A stretch of 64,000 bases of DNA from Hymenobacter monticola (GTDB taxonomy: Bacteria; Bacteroidota; Bacteroidia; Cytophagales; Hymenobacteraceae): assembly GCF_022811645.1 (NCBI RefSeq), contig NZ_CP094538.1:27724-91723 (forward strand), given 5' to 3'. Made by a program: the position numbers and the translations under genes. Position 1 is the stretch's first letter, and every line of letters starts with the position of its first letter. Below, in pieces: positions 54,291 to 62,670 of the stretch. The notes below the pieces were generated by a model. The model was not told the DNA's origin. It ran no database searches and saw only the letters and a program-made list of their open reading frames with translations.

Positions 54291-54916
54291 TTCGTTACCG
54301 CTTTGTTGACGTGCCCTTTCAGGGGCATACCATTCGATACGTGCGCGAAAGCCGCCGTGCGACCGATGCCAACGGCCACGCTTTCGAGCGTCGGCCCAAA
54401 GTTTGGAACGATGACCGGGTGGAGGAATTGATAGCGGGCCTGGAGCATGATTTAGGGTCGGTCGTCATTGTCGACCGCGTGCTGAGCCATGTCGCCAGCC
54501 TACAGTATTCGGACATTGTGGAAGCTTTTCTACAGCAGCACGGCCGCCTGACCGAGTTGAACCAACCATGGCAGTACACGGCCTACCGCATGCCCACTCC
54601 CGTTACCATCCAATACAAAGACGTGAAATGGCGGGGCCTGACGGTGCGCCTGATTCATATTCTGAACGAGCCGGGCCCATGGCCGGCCTTCTTCGGAAAC
54701 GGCAGTGTGCCGGACCTCGACCCTAATCACGATGCCGCCGCCGCCATCACGGCCGAGGTGCAGGTGCTTTTTCAAGACGACAAGGTGAAGACCTACGTTG
54801 AGTCAACCCGTTTCTATTTCGAGCCCATCGAAGGCTTGGAAGACTTCAAAGCCTATGACTTTGAGGACGACCCCACGCCGGCCACCACGATTACCCTCAA
54901 CGCGGGGTTTCGCTAA
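54287..54916 (+). CDS. Hypothetical protein in the BREX operon
   Basis: The protein has 209 residues. Its ATG overlaps the brxL stop (ATGA), so it is almost certainly translated with it. Mostly beta-rich (FVDVPFQGHTIRYV, VTIQYKDVKWRGLTVRLIHIL), with no signal, membrane or nuclease motif that I recognise. As it is directly coupled to the MITD1-like BrxL it may act with it. Function unknown. Confidence 0.7.
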   Translation: MIRYRFVDVPFQGHTIRYVRESRRATDANGHAFERRPKVWNDDRVEELIAGLEHDLGSVVIVDRVLSHVASLQYSDIVEAFLQQHGRLTELNQPWQYTAYRMPTPVTIQYKDVKWRGLTVRLIHILNEPGPWPAFFGNGSVPDLDPNHDAAAAITAEVQVLFQDDKVKTYVESTRFYFEPIEGLEDFKAYDFEDDPTPATTITLNAGFR

Positions 54917-54946
54917 TTTTTAGAACGCAATACACGCTCTTACCCG

Positions 54947-55798
54947 GTGAAGATTCTACCCCCGCACAAAATCAGCGGTGCGCTGTTCGACGTCATCCAC
55001 GATGCCAAGCAAGAGTTGGTCCTAGTGTCACCCTACGTAAACCTGACGTACTGGAAACAACTGGCTACCGCCCTCACCGCCGCTCGTGACCGGAACGTGC
55101 GCATCACGTTCTACATTCGGCACGAGCCCAGCAACCTCGTCAGCAAAGAGCAAGTGTTGAGCCTGGGCATCACGCCGCAACTCGTAGCTAATCTGCACGC
55201 CAAGTTTTACTTCAACGAAACCAGCGGCCTTATCACGTCCCTCAACCTGCTGGGCGTTTCCAATAGCAACTCCATCGAGATAGGCTCGCAGCTGGAAACG
55301 GCCGAGGAAGTAGAGGAGCTGCGCCGCTTCGTGAAGCAGTACTTGGCTCCGCAGGAATTGGTGAAGCCCCAGAGCGAGGAGGACAAGTACCTCAGCACGG
55401 CCGAATTCGGCCAGGTACTCGCCGATTTTCTGGAAGGAAAAGTAGACGGCCGCTGCCAGGTAGACGAGCAGCGCGATGGCAGCTTGTCCATCCGGGCCCT
55501 GCGCAACACGTTCACTGTGCGCATGGAGCGTCCCAGCCAGCAACTGGCTATCCAGGCCATCGTCTCGGGCAATGAAGCGGAGCAATTTTCGGCCCGGCGC
55601 GCCCAGCACTTCACCGCCCCTACCCTACAATACGATATTCAACGCGGTGGCAAAGGCTACTACGACCTGATTCGCGCTACGACGCAGCCCTTATCCGCCC
55701 CGCGCTTCAACGCGTTAACTCTGCTGGAGAAAAGACTATTGCTGCCTCAAATTGCCGATTTCATGCTGGCCGTGCGGGCTTTCAAAAGCGCTTGTTGA
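54947..55798 (+). CDS. PLD-superfamily protein at the end of the BREX operon
   Basis: The protein has 283 residues with a GTG start 30 bp after the previous gene. The N-terminal domain is phospholipase-D-like, with the catalytic-type motif NLHAKFYFNETSGLITSLNL (His-x-Lys, with Ser/Asn after) followed by SNSIEIGSQL. Only one HKD-type motif is seen, so it would act as a dimer like Nuc-type nucleases, if active. The C-terminal ~130 residues are unrelated. PLD-fold nucleases are common defence effectors. This is the last gene before a 560-bp non-coding stretch. Confidence 0.75.
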   Translation: MKILPPHKISGALFDVIHDAKQELVLVSPYVNLTYWKQLATALTAARDRNVRITFYIRHEPSNLVSKEQVLSLGITPQLVANLHAKFYFNETSGLITSLNLLGVSNSNSIEIGSQLETAEEVEELRRFVKQYLAPQELVKPQSEEDKYLSTAEFGQVLADFLEGKVDGRCQVDEQRDGSLSIRALRNTFTVRMERPSQQLAIQAIVSGNEAEQFSARRAQHFTAPTLQYDIQRGGKGYYDLIRATTQPLSAPRFNALTLLEKRLLLPQIADFMLAVRAFKSAC

Positions 55799-56358
55799 GC
55801 ACGCGCCCGACTGATTGTTGTCAGCGGGTGCGCGCGCATTTTATGTAGTGCTTATGTAACGATTGGGTAAATTCTGCTGCACCTACCCACTCCCAGGCCC
55901 TGGAATCACCATTTCTTACGTAGTGCTCATGTAACAGCCGGCGGGATTTCGGCAGGCTATTTCTTGTGTTGGCAATTCCCGAACGCCCCGTGAACCCATG
56001 GTGAATCCTTCGTGCCAAGCCTATAGCTGCGTTACAATAGGACCCAGGGCCACATTGGCCTATTAGCTCATTGAACATTCAGACTCCGACTAGTCGCTCT
56101 GAACCCATTATGAACCCTTTCCCCCGTATCGAATGCTTGGTGGGAGCCAGTTGCCAGCTAGGGCAAAATCCTGCGCAGGAAATTGCACATTGAAACGGAA
56201 GAAATTTATCTTCGGATTTCTATTCGAAATCCTTCGTCCATGTTGGAAATGACACCAGACCATTTAATCAAATGCCAATTCCCGAAAACCAGCTTAATGC
56301 CAGACCTACTGAGCGGGATGGTTCTGGTCGGGCAGCCCCTTTCTGAAACCCTGTAAGC
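55799..56358. repeat. 560-bp non-coding stretch with spaced direct repeats
   Basis: No convincing gene is present. GTAGTGCTTATGTAAC (55845-55860) and GTAGTGCTCATGTAAC (55920-55935) differ at one base and are 75 bp apart. TGAACCCATGGTGAATCCTT (55991-56010) and TGAACCCATTATGAACCCTT (56100-56119) are 109 bp apart. This could be a regulatory region, a boundary remnant or a protein-binding array. A minus-strand 85-codon frame shows matching LLHEHYV and SLHKHYI repeats but looks non-coding. Confidence 0.55.
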
Positions 56359-57369
56359 ATGACTATTAAACCGGAATTACTCGCCGCCGTGCACGGCCTC
56401 ATTACCCAAGCACGTGAGCGGGCGGTGAGCGCCGTCGATGCCGAGCGGGTGCTTCTGTACTGGCACATTGGGCAGGTCATTCTGGAAGAAGAGCAGCACG
56501 GGGCTGACCGGGCCACCTACGGCAGCCGCCTCATCAAGGGCCTGGCAGCAGAGCTACAGCCGCAGTTTGGCAGCGGGTTTTCGGGGCGGCAACTAGAGCG
56601 CTACCGCCAGTTTTACCGCACTTTCCCCATTGCGTCTGCACTGCGGACGCAATTGAGCTGGACGCACTACAAAACGCTCATTAGTCTCGACAACAGCGAT
56701 AAACGAGAATTCTACATGGCCGAAGCGACCAAAAACAACTGGTCGGCCCGGCAACTGGAGCGGCAGGTGAACAGCCAACTCTTCGAGCGCCTGCTGCTGA
56801 GCAACGACGTGGCCGCCGTGCTGGCCGTGGCTCGCCAGGAAAAGCCCCCCACGGAGGCCCGCGACATCATCAAGGACCCGATGGTGCTGGAGTTTCTGGG
56901 CCTGAAGCGGGAGGCCGCCTACTACGAGCGCGACCTAGAAACGGCCCTTATTACACACTTGCAGGAATTCCTGTTGGAATTGGGCAACGGCTTTTCGTTC
57001 GTGGCCCGCCAGCAGCGCCTGCACCTCGACGGCGACGACTTCTTCGTGGACCTCGTGTTCTACAACCGGCTGCTGCAGTGCTTCGTGCTGGTCGAAATCA
57101 AGACCGACAAGCTCACCCACCAGGACCTGGGCCAGCTTCAGATGTACGTCAACTACTACGACCGGCTGGAAAAGCTGCCCCATGAAAACCCCACCATTGG
57201 CATCCTGCTCTGCGCCGACAAGAACGACGCGGTGGTGAAAATCAGCCTACCCGCCGATAACCAGACCATTGTGGCCAGCAAGTACCAGCTCTATCTGCCC
57301 ACTGAGCAGGCATTGATGGCCGAGGTAAAGAAGGAAATTGACAAGTTGGACCAGTCAGAAAAGGCGTAA
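56359..57369 (+). CDS. YhcG-type PDDEXK nuclease (DUF1016)
   Basis: The protein has 336 residues. The N-terminal helical domain is typical of the DUF1016/YhcG family: LLYWHIGQVILEEE, YGSRLIKGLAAELQPQFG, LSWTHYKTLI. The C-terminal PDDEXK nuclease domain has FFVDLVFYN (Asp ~231) and FVLVEIKTDKL (Glu ~246, Lys ~248), then QLQMYVNYYDR. The members are predicted nucleases found alone or near restriction-modification systems; the biological role is not settled. It is separated from BREX by 560 bp and ends the defence island. Confidence 0.88.
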   Translation: MTIKPELLAAVHGLITQARERAVSAVDAERVLLYWHIGQVILEEEQHGADRATYGSRLIKGLAAELQPQFGSGFSGRQLERYRQFYRTFPIASALRTQLSWTHYKTLISLDNSDKREFYMAEATKNNWSARQLERQVNSQLFERLLLSNDVAAVLAVARQEKPPTEARDIIKDPMVLEFLGLKREAAYYERDLETALITHLQEFLLELGNGFSFVARQQRLHLDGDDFFVDLVFYNRLLQCFVLVEIKTDKLTHQDLGQLQMYVNYYDRLEKLPHENPTIGILLCADKNDAVVKISLPADNQTIVASKYQLYLPTEQALMAEVKKEIDKLDQSEKA

Positions 57370-57522
57370 CCCAAGTTGCGGAGACACTCTCAAAGTAGGC
57401 GGAGCTATGAGCGAGCAGAAACGCACTAGTCCACTGGCAACGCATGAAGCAATGGCAGTGTGAACAAACCTGAAAACCTTTAGGGGGGTAAGGCAAATAG
57501 CGCTATAGTACCTATGCTTAAA

Positions 57523-57687
57523 CTATTTCACTAGCAACTTATCCGCTTCCAGCTCTCTAATCAATAACATTCGCAGCAGAGTTGACAGGTTTGCACCGCG
57601 CTTCTTGGCTAATGCCTTGCCCGCCTCCGCTAGCTCGCGGTCAACGCGCAGATTAATTAATGTCTTAGGGGATGCTTCTTCTGACAT
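57523..57687 (-). CDS. Small ribbon-helix-helix DNA-binding protein
   Basis: The ATG at 57687 gives 54 residues beginning MSEEASPKTLINLRVD. TLINLRVDRELAEAGKALAKK has the strand then two-helix pattern of ribbon-helix-helix repressors, with a second helix ANLSTLLRMLLIRELEADK. A longer reading from 57825 is unlikely. A small plasmid-type repressor or antitoxin is plausible; no partner toxin is adjacent. TATATTTGC just upstream (57691-57699, minus) could be a -7 box. Confidence 0.6.
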   Translation of the reverse strand: MSEEASPKTLINLRVDRELAEAGKALAKKRGANLSTLLRMLLIRELEADKLLVK

Positions 57688-57751
57688 GCCGCAAATATAC
57701 TGTTTTCCATTAGGGGGTAAAGACAAAATGTTTCTTCCTGCTACAAAGAGC

Positions 57752-57781
57752 TTGCTTTGTATTGATTTGTCTTTACATTTG
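57752..57781 (+). promoter_or_regulatory. Bacteroidota-type promoter
   Basis: TTG at 57752-57754 and TACATTTG at 57774-57781 are separated by 19 nt, a good fit to the Bacteroidota consensus (TTG, 19-21 nt, TAnnTTTG). The predicted start is about 57788. The plus-strand gene at 57872 lies downstream. Confidence 0.5.
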
Positions 57782-57789
57782 TAACATAA

Positions 57790-57819
57790 AAAGGCCATCC
57801 CCGGCAAGGGATGACCTTT
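57790..57819. repeat. Hairpin with 12-bp arms
   Basis: AAAGGCCATCCC (57790-57801) pairs with GGGATGACCTTT (57808-57819) with one mismatch and a 6-nt loop. It would fold in the 5' leader of the plus-strand transcript or act as a terminator read from the minus strand, where it is followed by T residues. Confidence 0.5.
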
Positions 57820-57871
57820 ATACAAGCAACAGGGCCGGCAAGCCCTATTACCCTACTCACCCCAAAATTAC

Positions 57872-58111
57872 ATGGAAACGCATGTAACCGGGCAACCCGT
57901 GCTTGGCGAACTCCGCCACGCCCTCTGCGCCGTGTTTTTCGGCAACCCGCTCTTTTCGCCCCAAGAGCAATTACTGGCCAACCACTACATCCACGAGTGC
58001 GAGGACGCCCGGCAACTCACCCGCTGGTTGCGGAGCCTGAGCGCCGCGATTGCTCACCGGCGCTCCGCCGGCCTCTCCTCCACCCCTTCACGGGCCGGTT
58101 ATGTGGTATAG
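57872..58111 (+). CDS. Hypothetical protein
   Basis: The protein has 79 residues starting METHVTGQPVLGELRHAL. Mostly helical in the middle (FSPQEQLLANHYIHECEDARQL), with a low-complexity C-terminus. No family is recognised. The next frame starts 11 bp inside its 3' end, suggesting coupling. It is downstream of the promoter at 57752-57781. Confidence 0.45.
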   Translation: METHVTGQPVLGELRHALCAVFFGNPLFSPQEQLLANHYIHECEDARQLTRWLRSLSAAIAHRRSAGLSSTPSRAGYVV

Positions 58112-58427
58112 CAAACAGCTGCGGCAGGTTCGCCGGGCCCGCAAGGTGGCCCGAACCCAGCAACACCAGCTGGTTGCCTTGGAGTTGGAAGGCATCGTGG
58201 CCCTCACCCTGCACTCGGTTACCCAAACGCTGACCGTGCCCATCGAGCGGACGGCGGGGGCGCAGGTCGTCGACACGCTCCGCGAAGCCCTGCGCGAGCG
58301 CCGCCGGGTCCTGAAAACCGAAGCCCGGCAACTGCGCCAGGACTGGTGGGAAAGTGAAATGCTGCGCGCCCGGCAGGAAAACGCTCCCCCCGACCAACCG
58401 CTCGCCGGCGAGCCGACCGCCCCCTAG
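58101..58427 (+). CDS. Hypothetical basic coiled-coil protein
   Basis: The ATG at 58101 gives 108 residues (MWYSKQLRQVRRARKVART). The protein is Arg-rich and helical, with heptad-like spacing through VVDTLREALRERRRVLKTEA. Length and charge suggest DNA or RNA binding or a structural role in plasmid maintenance. No family is recognised. It starts inside the 3' end of the preceding gene. Confidence 0.45.
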   Translation: MWYSKQLRQVRRARKVARTQQHQLVALELEGIVALTLHSVTQTLTVPIERTAGAQVVDTLREALRERRRVLKTEARQLRQDWWESEMLRARQENAPPDQPLAGEPTAP

Positions 58428-58547
58428 CGCCCCGACCGTCGCCCGGCGGCTCCCGCCGCAACGCCCCTTCGCTGGGCGTTGCCCGGTTGCGCACCTTTCC
58501 GTTTTTTCCATTCCAAGCGTCGCTATCAGCGCGTTCACGTCCTTGCT

Positions 58548-59258
58548 ATGCCCCATTATTTCACCTTGCCCGCCCCGCCCGTGCGCGTGCGCCTCCCCTA
58601 CCACCAAGCCACCGCGGCCCAACGGGCGCTGGCGGTGGATTACCTGCAACAGCGCCTAGCGGCCCACTTTCCCACCCTGCGCGTCAGTTCCTGGCCCGTT
58701 GCGCTGGCCGACCACCGACCCGACCTGTGACTCCGAGGTGCTGCCGTGGCCCTGGCCGAAACGGACCTGATTCAACTCGCCCAGCACCTGGCCGCCGCCC
58801 CGGAGCTGCCCGTGCTGGACCCACCGCTGTACGGGCTGCCGGCGCTGCACCTGGCCCAGTACACCCGGCAGAGCAGCGAACTGGCCCTTTGGGCGCTCGC
58901 CGAAGTCGCGGCGGGTGCCACGGCTTGTGGCCCCCGGCTCTACGCGCTGCTGCGCCGCCTGGCCCACCCCAGTCCCCTCGCCGACCAAGTGGTCCAGGCC
59001 TGGTGCTGGAACCTGGCCAGCGCGCCGCCCCTTGTACCGGGCATCCCGGGCGCTGCTCCCCGGCCGGACAGTGCCGAAATCGAGCACCTACTGGGCCGGC
59101 TCAAACCCCCTGAAAGCCCAGGTGCCGGCAACGGCGCGGGGACCCGCCCGCTCCCAAAGAATCGGTTCCCTTGGCTACTGGCCAGCAGAGTGGCTGGACC
59201 GGCAACAAATCATTGCCATCCGACTCTTATTCCGCGGCCGTCCGGGGGGGCACGGTAA
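58548..59258 (+). pseudogene. Paralogue of the gene at 59578-60171, interrupted by an in-frame TGA
   Basis: The ATG at 58548 (MPHYFTLPAPPVRVRLPYHQ) opens a frame that stops at a TGA (58728-58730) after ALADHRPDL and continues in the same frame to 59258. It lines up with the intact gene downstream: LPYHQAT with LPFAQAT, AHFPTLR with SKFPPVR, ADHRPDL with AALQPDL, and QHLAAAPELPVL/LAQYTRQSSELALWAL with DYLDALPAVVHA/FQYTRLPMSCPDEVLRAL. The stop falls where the intact copy has Trp (PDLW), so a TGG-to-TGA change explains it. The C-terminal part has diverged. Confidence 0.65.
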
Positions 59259-59469
59259 ACTGCATCAGCTCGCTGAGCGGAATTTCCAGCCCCTGGGCCA
59301 GGGAGGCCAGCACGTCGAGCGTCGCGGAGTAGCGGGCCGTCTCCAGCCGGTAGATGGTCGGTTTGGACACGTCGCACACGTCGGCCAGCGCCTGCTGACT
59401 CCACCCCCGCGCCTCGCGCAACCGCCGCAGGTGCTGCCCAAAGGCCTGCAAAACCACCTCGTTTTTCAC
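59227..59469 (-). CDS. XRE-family transcriptional regulator
   Basis: The GTG at 59469 gives 80 residues (VKNEVVLQAFGQHLRRLREA). The five-helix Cro/C1-type DNA-binding domain is clear: GWSQQALADVCDVSKPTIYRL, then LDVLASLAQGLEIPLSELMQF. An ATG upstream at 59574 would give 115 residues but would sit 3 bp from the divergent gene's ATG, leaving no room for a promoter. It overlaps the broken paralogue at the 3' end. It probably controls its own gene and the divergent gene at 59578. Confidence 0.8.
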   Translation of the reverse strand: MKNEVVLQAFGQHLRRLREARGWSQQALADVCDVSKPTIYRLETARYSATLDVLASLAQGLEIPLSELMQFTVPPRTAAE

Positions 59470-59499
59470 TACGGCAAGCTGACCCCAAAAAACAGCCGC

Positions 59500-59523
59500 T
59501 TTGTAGTCACGTGTGATTACAAA
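59500..59523. promoter_or_regulatory. Candidate operator between divergent genes
   Basis: TTTGTAGTCAC, then GTG, then TGATTACAAA forms an inverted repeat (TTTGTA ... TACAAA) with a central CACGTG palindrome. It lies between the XRE start (59469) and the plus-strand ATG (59578), the expected position for an autoregulatory operator. Confidence 0.45.
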
Positions 59524-59577
59524 CGAGGCTTTTCCTGTACCTTGCGTCCCTTCTCTGACCTTCACCTCCGCCATTCC

Positions 59578-60171
59578 ATGCCATCCACGGCCCCAACATC
59601 CACCGCCCCGCCCCGCCCACTACCCGCCGCCCGGTGTCTTCCCTTCGCGCAAGCGACGCCCGAACAGCTCGCCCAAACCGAGCGCGCAGTCCGGGATGCT
59701 TTGGGGAGTAAGTTCCCCCCCGTGCGCCGGGGGACGTGGGCCACCGCGTTGGCCGCCCTGCAACCCGACCTGTGGGCGACGGCGGACACCGTCTCCCTCG
59801 ACGCGCACGACCTGGCCCGCGTCGCGGACTACCTGGATGCCCTGCCGGCCGTCGTCCACGCCCGGGCAGGACACGGGCCGCGCCAGTTCCAGTACACCCG
59901 GCTGCCGATGAGCTGCCCGGACGAGGTTCTCCGCGCCCTGGCCGAGCTCGAAGCCGAGCCACGGGTGGTCGGCCCCGCGGTTTACCAGCTGGTCACGGGG
60001 GTGGTCCGGCGCTACGCCGAGGACGACGCGTTCGGCTGGGCCACGGTCCGGGCCCCGCGCGAGGTCGATGGCGCAGACCCCACCCAAGCCCGCGCGGCGC
60101 TCCTCGCGCGGGTGGAGGCGCTGGCCCGCGCCCGCGGCGGGCCGGAAGCCGCCGCGAATCAAGTGATGTAG
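59578..60171 (+). CDS. Hypothetical protein, intact paralogue
   Basis: The ATG at 59578 gives 197 residues (MPSTAPTSTAPPRPLPAARC). A longer reading frame runs from 58915, but that part overlaps other genes and looks non-coding. It is helical, with LPFAQATPEQLAQTERAVRDA (outline) and ALQPDLWATADTVSLDAHDL near the N-terminus, and YTRLPMSCPDEVLRALAELE later. It is the intact copy of the broken gene at 58548-59258. Function unknown; the divergent XRE gene with a shared operator suggests it is regulated. Confidence 0.6.
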   Translation: MPSTAPTSTAPPRPLPAARCLPFAQATPEQLAQTERAVRDALGSKFPPVRRGTWATALAALQPDLWATADTVSLDAHDLARVADYLDALPAVVHARAGHGPRQFQYTRLPMSCPDEVLRALAELEAEPRVVGPAVYQLVTGVVRRYAEDDAFGWATVRAPREVDGADPTQARAALLARVEALARARGGPEAAANQVM

Positions 60172-60213
60172 TGCCTTGCGTGGGCCGATTCTTCTTTCCT
60201 TACTATTTCCTCC

Positions 60214-60972
60214 ATGTCTTCTGTTCATCTGGGCGAGCGCCTGACCCAACTTCGCACGACGCTGGCCGCAGAGGCGCTCCGTCCGGCTTCCTACACGCGG
60301 GCCAGCGTGGCCCACGCCGCCGGGGTATCCGCCGACGCACTCGCCCGGTTGGAGAAAGAGGGGGGTGGCACGGCCACGACCTTGGCGGCCGTGCTCCGGC
60401 ATTATCAGCACAAGGGCGTTAACCTGGCGTGGGTGCTGGAGCCCGACAACACGGAGATTCCCCTCTACGGGTTCCGCGACATCTTCCAAGACGACCCGCT
60501 GCCCCGGGCCCGCAAGCCCCTCGCCGCCCTGCACCGGCTCCTGCACCCAGTGCTGACCGAACTGGACGCGGGTCAACAACTCACGCCCCATGCCACGCAC
60601 GCGCTACTGACGCAAGTAGGGCACGGCATCCGGCACGCCCTGCAGCACCTGCTCCCGCGCCGGGGGCTGCTGCATGGCAAAGCGGACTGGCGCACCTACC
60701 AGCGGGTGCTGCCGCCGGTGCCGGCCCAGTCGGCTGGGTGGCGCCCGGCGGCGCTGTTCGCCGTGCCCGCTCATTACTACGAAGCGGGCGAATCCCTGCC
60801 CCGGTGCGGCGACGTCGCGTCTTACCTGGCCCATGACCCGGGCGGGAAGAAGGTGGCCAACCGCGACAAATGCGGCGCCTGTCAGCACCAGTTAAGCAGG
60901 AGCCCTTCCCCCAGCTTGCCGCTGGACGTCCCAGCGGATGCGCCGCGTCAACCGGCTGTCCCGACGGGATAG
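60214..60972 (+). CDS. Helix-turn-helix protein
   Basis: The protein has 252 residues. The N-terminal ~70 residues look like an XRE-type helix-turn-helix (HLGERLTQLRTTLAAEALRP; SVAHAAGVSADALARLEKEG; TTLAAVLRHYQHKGVNL). The rest is Pro/Arg/His-rich and helical; a Cys pair appears near the C-terminus (CGACQHQ). No second domain is recognised. It follows the paralogue pair on the same strand and could be a plasmid regulator. Confidence 0.6.
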   Translation: MSSVHLGERLTQLRTTLAAEALRPASYTRASVAHAAGVSADALARLEKEGGGTATTLAAVLRHYQHKGVNLAWVLEPDNTEIPLYGFRDIFQDDPLPRARKPLAALHRLLHPVLTELDAGQQLTPHATHALLTQVGHGIRHALQHLLPRRGLLHGKADWRTYQRVLPPVPAQSAGWRPAALFAVPAHYYEAGESLPRCGDVASYLAHDPGGKKVANRDKCGACQHQLSRSPSPSLPLDVPADAPRQPAVPTG

Positions 60973-61145
60973 CACCCCTACGTCTGCGCCCCTTTCCGCC
61001 CGCACCACCCGGCGGACCTTGCTATTTTCGCTGGCTGCCTGGCTGGCTTTGTCAGCGGGCGACGCAGCCAGCGCTCCGCTGCGGGCCGGAGGCTCGGTAC
61101 CCGCCCGCCTGAATTCATTCAACCGCCCATTTCCCTGCTGATGCG

Positions 61146-61571
61146 ATGAAAGCCATTCCCCTCAATGCCGAGCACCCGGCGCTTCCGAGCGACCTGCTCA
61201 TTCACTGCCCCCTGGCGCTCGAACCAGTGGAGGCCCACCTTTTTGTCTTAGCCTTGGGTTGCCTGACCAAACATTCCCAACGGCTTACTTTCCAGCTTAC
61301 GTTTGCGGACGTTCTGCCAGACGTGAATGTGGATGACCAATTCGTCCAGTTAGATAAGGCCCAGAAGCGACTCATGCAGCCCCTTAAATACGAGGGCCTG
61401 CGGTTGGGCAAGCGCTTCAGCCACCGTATTCCTATGTTCACCGAGATGAGCATCGACCAGGACACCGGGCTGATGACCGGCGTGTTCAATGACTACCTGA
61501 GACAATATTTGCTGGAACTAGCCGACGAGTACACCGCCCCCAAACTGGAGGCGCTGCTTATGCACCGCTAA
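61146..61571 (+). CDS. Replication-initiator-like winged-helix protein (single domain)
   Basis: The protein has 141 residues. The pattern EPVEAHLFVLALGCLTKHSQ, LTFADVLPDVNVDDQFVQLD, MQPLKYEGLRLGKRFSH, and TGLMTGVFNDYLRQYLLEL resembles the N-terminal winged helix of RepB/Rep_3-type plasmid initiators. Full-length initiators are about 300-400 residues with two winged helices; this has only one, so it may be a truncated initiator or a regulator. No iterons were recognised nearby. Confidence 0.55.
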   Translation: MKAIPLNAEHPALPSDLLIHCPLALEPVEAHLFVLALGCLTKHSQRLTFQLTFADVLPDVNVDDQFVQLDKAQKRLMQPLKYEGLRLGKRFSHRIPMFTEMSIDQDTGLMTGVFNDYLRQYLLELADEYTAPKLEALLMHR

Positions 61572-61939
61572 GCCCACCGTCCGCACTCTTGAGCCTTGGT
61601 CCAAAGTTTGGCTCAGGTACTACATCACTCCATCAAGCAAATGGTGAAATCCTAACGGGCACACGCAAACAAGATTTAAGTGGCAGCAGGAACAGGCAGC
61701 TAATGCATTACTGGAATAAGGTCTGCCGCTTCACATAAAATAAGTTATAAATCCGCTCTTAGGAGATTGGCGATTTTTGTTCCTATAGTCCTTGCCATGC
61801 CAATAGTACTTTACCCACAAATACCCCCCGGCTGGTGGAACAACCGGGGGGGAGAAGCGGGTGCTGGTACACCCGGCCTGCTGCTCTATGAAATGGGAGT
61901 ACTCAAAGTTAGCCCTCGTTTTCAGAATCATAGGGGGGA
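61572..61939. other. 368-bp gap with a GC-rich hairpin
   Basis: CCCCCCGG (61824-61831) and CCGGGGGG (61844-61851) form a perfect inverted repeat around a 12-nt loop. It lies between the Rep-like gene and the convergent membrane-protein gene, so it may be a terminator. It could also be part of an oriT, but the mob genes' upstream side is outside the window. Short frames here are not convincing genes. Confidence 0.5.
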
Positions 61940-62641
61940 CTACTTGCCGGCTACTGTGTCCGCCCCAATGGGGGGAAAGTACTGCTTCGCCAGTTTGGTT
62001 AGCTCCCGCCTATCCTTGCTCTTGCGCTCGCTCATATCCTGGCGGAAGGTTCTGACCTGCTTCTGATACGCATCGCGCTCCTTTGTGCTGCTCTTCGCCA
62101 AGCTATACACCAAGCTATAGTCCGCTTGAGAAACTCCCCTAAAAGCCCCGAACGCCCACGAAAACAGCAACGTAACCACCACTGACCCCACCACCAAGCC
62201 CGTAGGCCAGCGCCAGCCGTCCGTGAAACTCACTGGGACGGAACGAGGTGCAGCGGCCGTAGCCGCCCGATACTCCGCCGCGGCCGCCGTGGTTTGGCGG
62301 GCACTCTCCTGCATAGTGGCCATCAGCTGTTGCATAGTGGCCGTTACCTGCTGCACACTGACCACCGTACCCGCCTTGATGGCGGCCTCCATACGCACCG
62401 CAGCATCCTTACCGGCCTGGGCCAGCGTAGCGGGCGTGGGCAGCAAGGGCAGCAGTTCCGGCACGAGTAGCGCGGCGACCTCCTTCGCCGGAAGGGTGAT
62501 GGTCGGCCGGCTTTTGGCCTCCACCTGGGCCATCAGTGCCTGCAAGTCCGCCACGCTGGCCGGCTTACCTCGTTTTAGCAACGCATCAACTGCGTCGCGG
62601 ATTTCGCCGATGGTACCGTACAGGTCTATTTCGGGATTCAT
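61940..62641 (-). CDS. Membrane protein in the mobilization cluster
   Basis: The protein has 233 residues. A polar N-terminal half of ~100 residues is followed by a helical stretch with heptads, then a single membrane segment (TGLVVGSVVVTLLFSWAFGAF), then a basic C-terminus (RQDMSERKSKDRRELTKLAKQYF). It lies 29 bp downstream of the relaxase on the same strand, and is probably an accessory mobilization protein linking the relaxosome to the membrane. That role is inference. Confidence 0.55.
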   Translation of the reverse strand: MNPEIDLYGTIGEIRDAVDALLKRGKPASVADLQALMAQVEAKSRPTITLPAKEVAALLVPELLPLLPTPATLAQAGKDAAVRMEAAIKAGTVVSVQQVTATMQQLMATMQESARQTTAAAAEYRAATAAAPRSVPVSFTDGWRWPTGLVVGSVVVTLLFSWAFGAFRGVSQADYSLVYSLAKSSTKERDAYQKQVRTFRQDMSERKSKDRRELTKLAKQYFPPIGADTVAGK

Positions 62642-62670
62642 AGAATAACAGAAAGAATGAAAAAAGGGGG

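Noticed and set aside
38899..55798. Plain type 1 BREX
   Set aside because: The first gene looks like BrxE and the BrxL C-terminus is not Lon, so a standard type 1 label would mislead.
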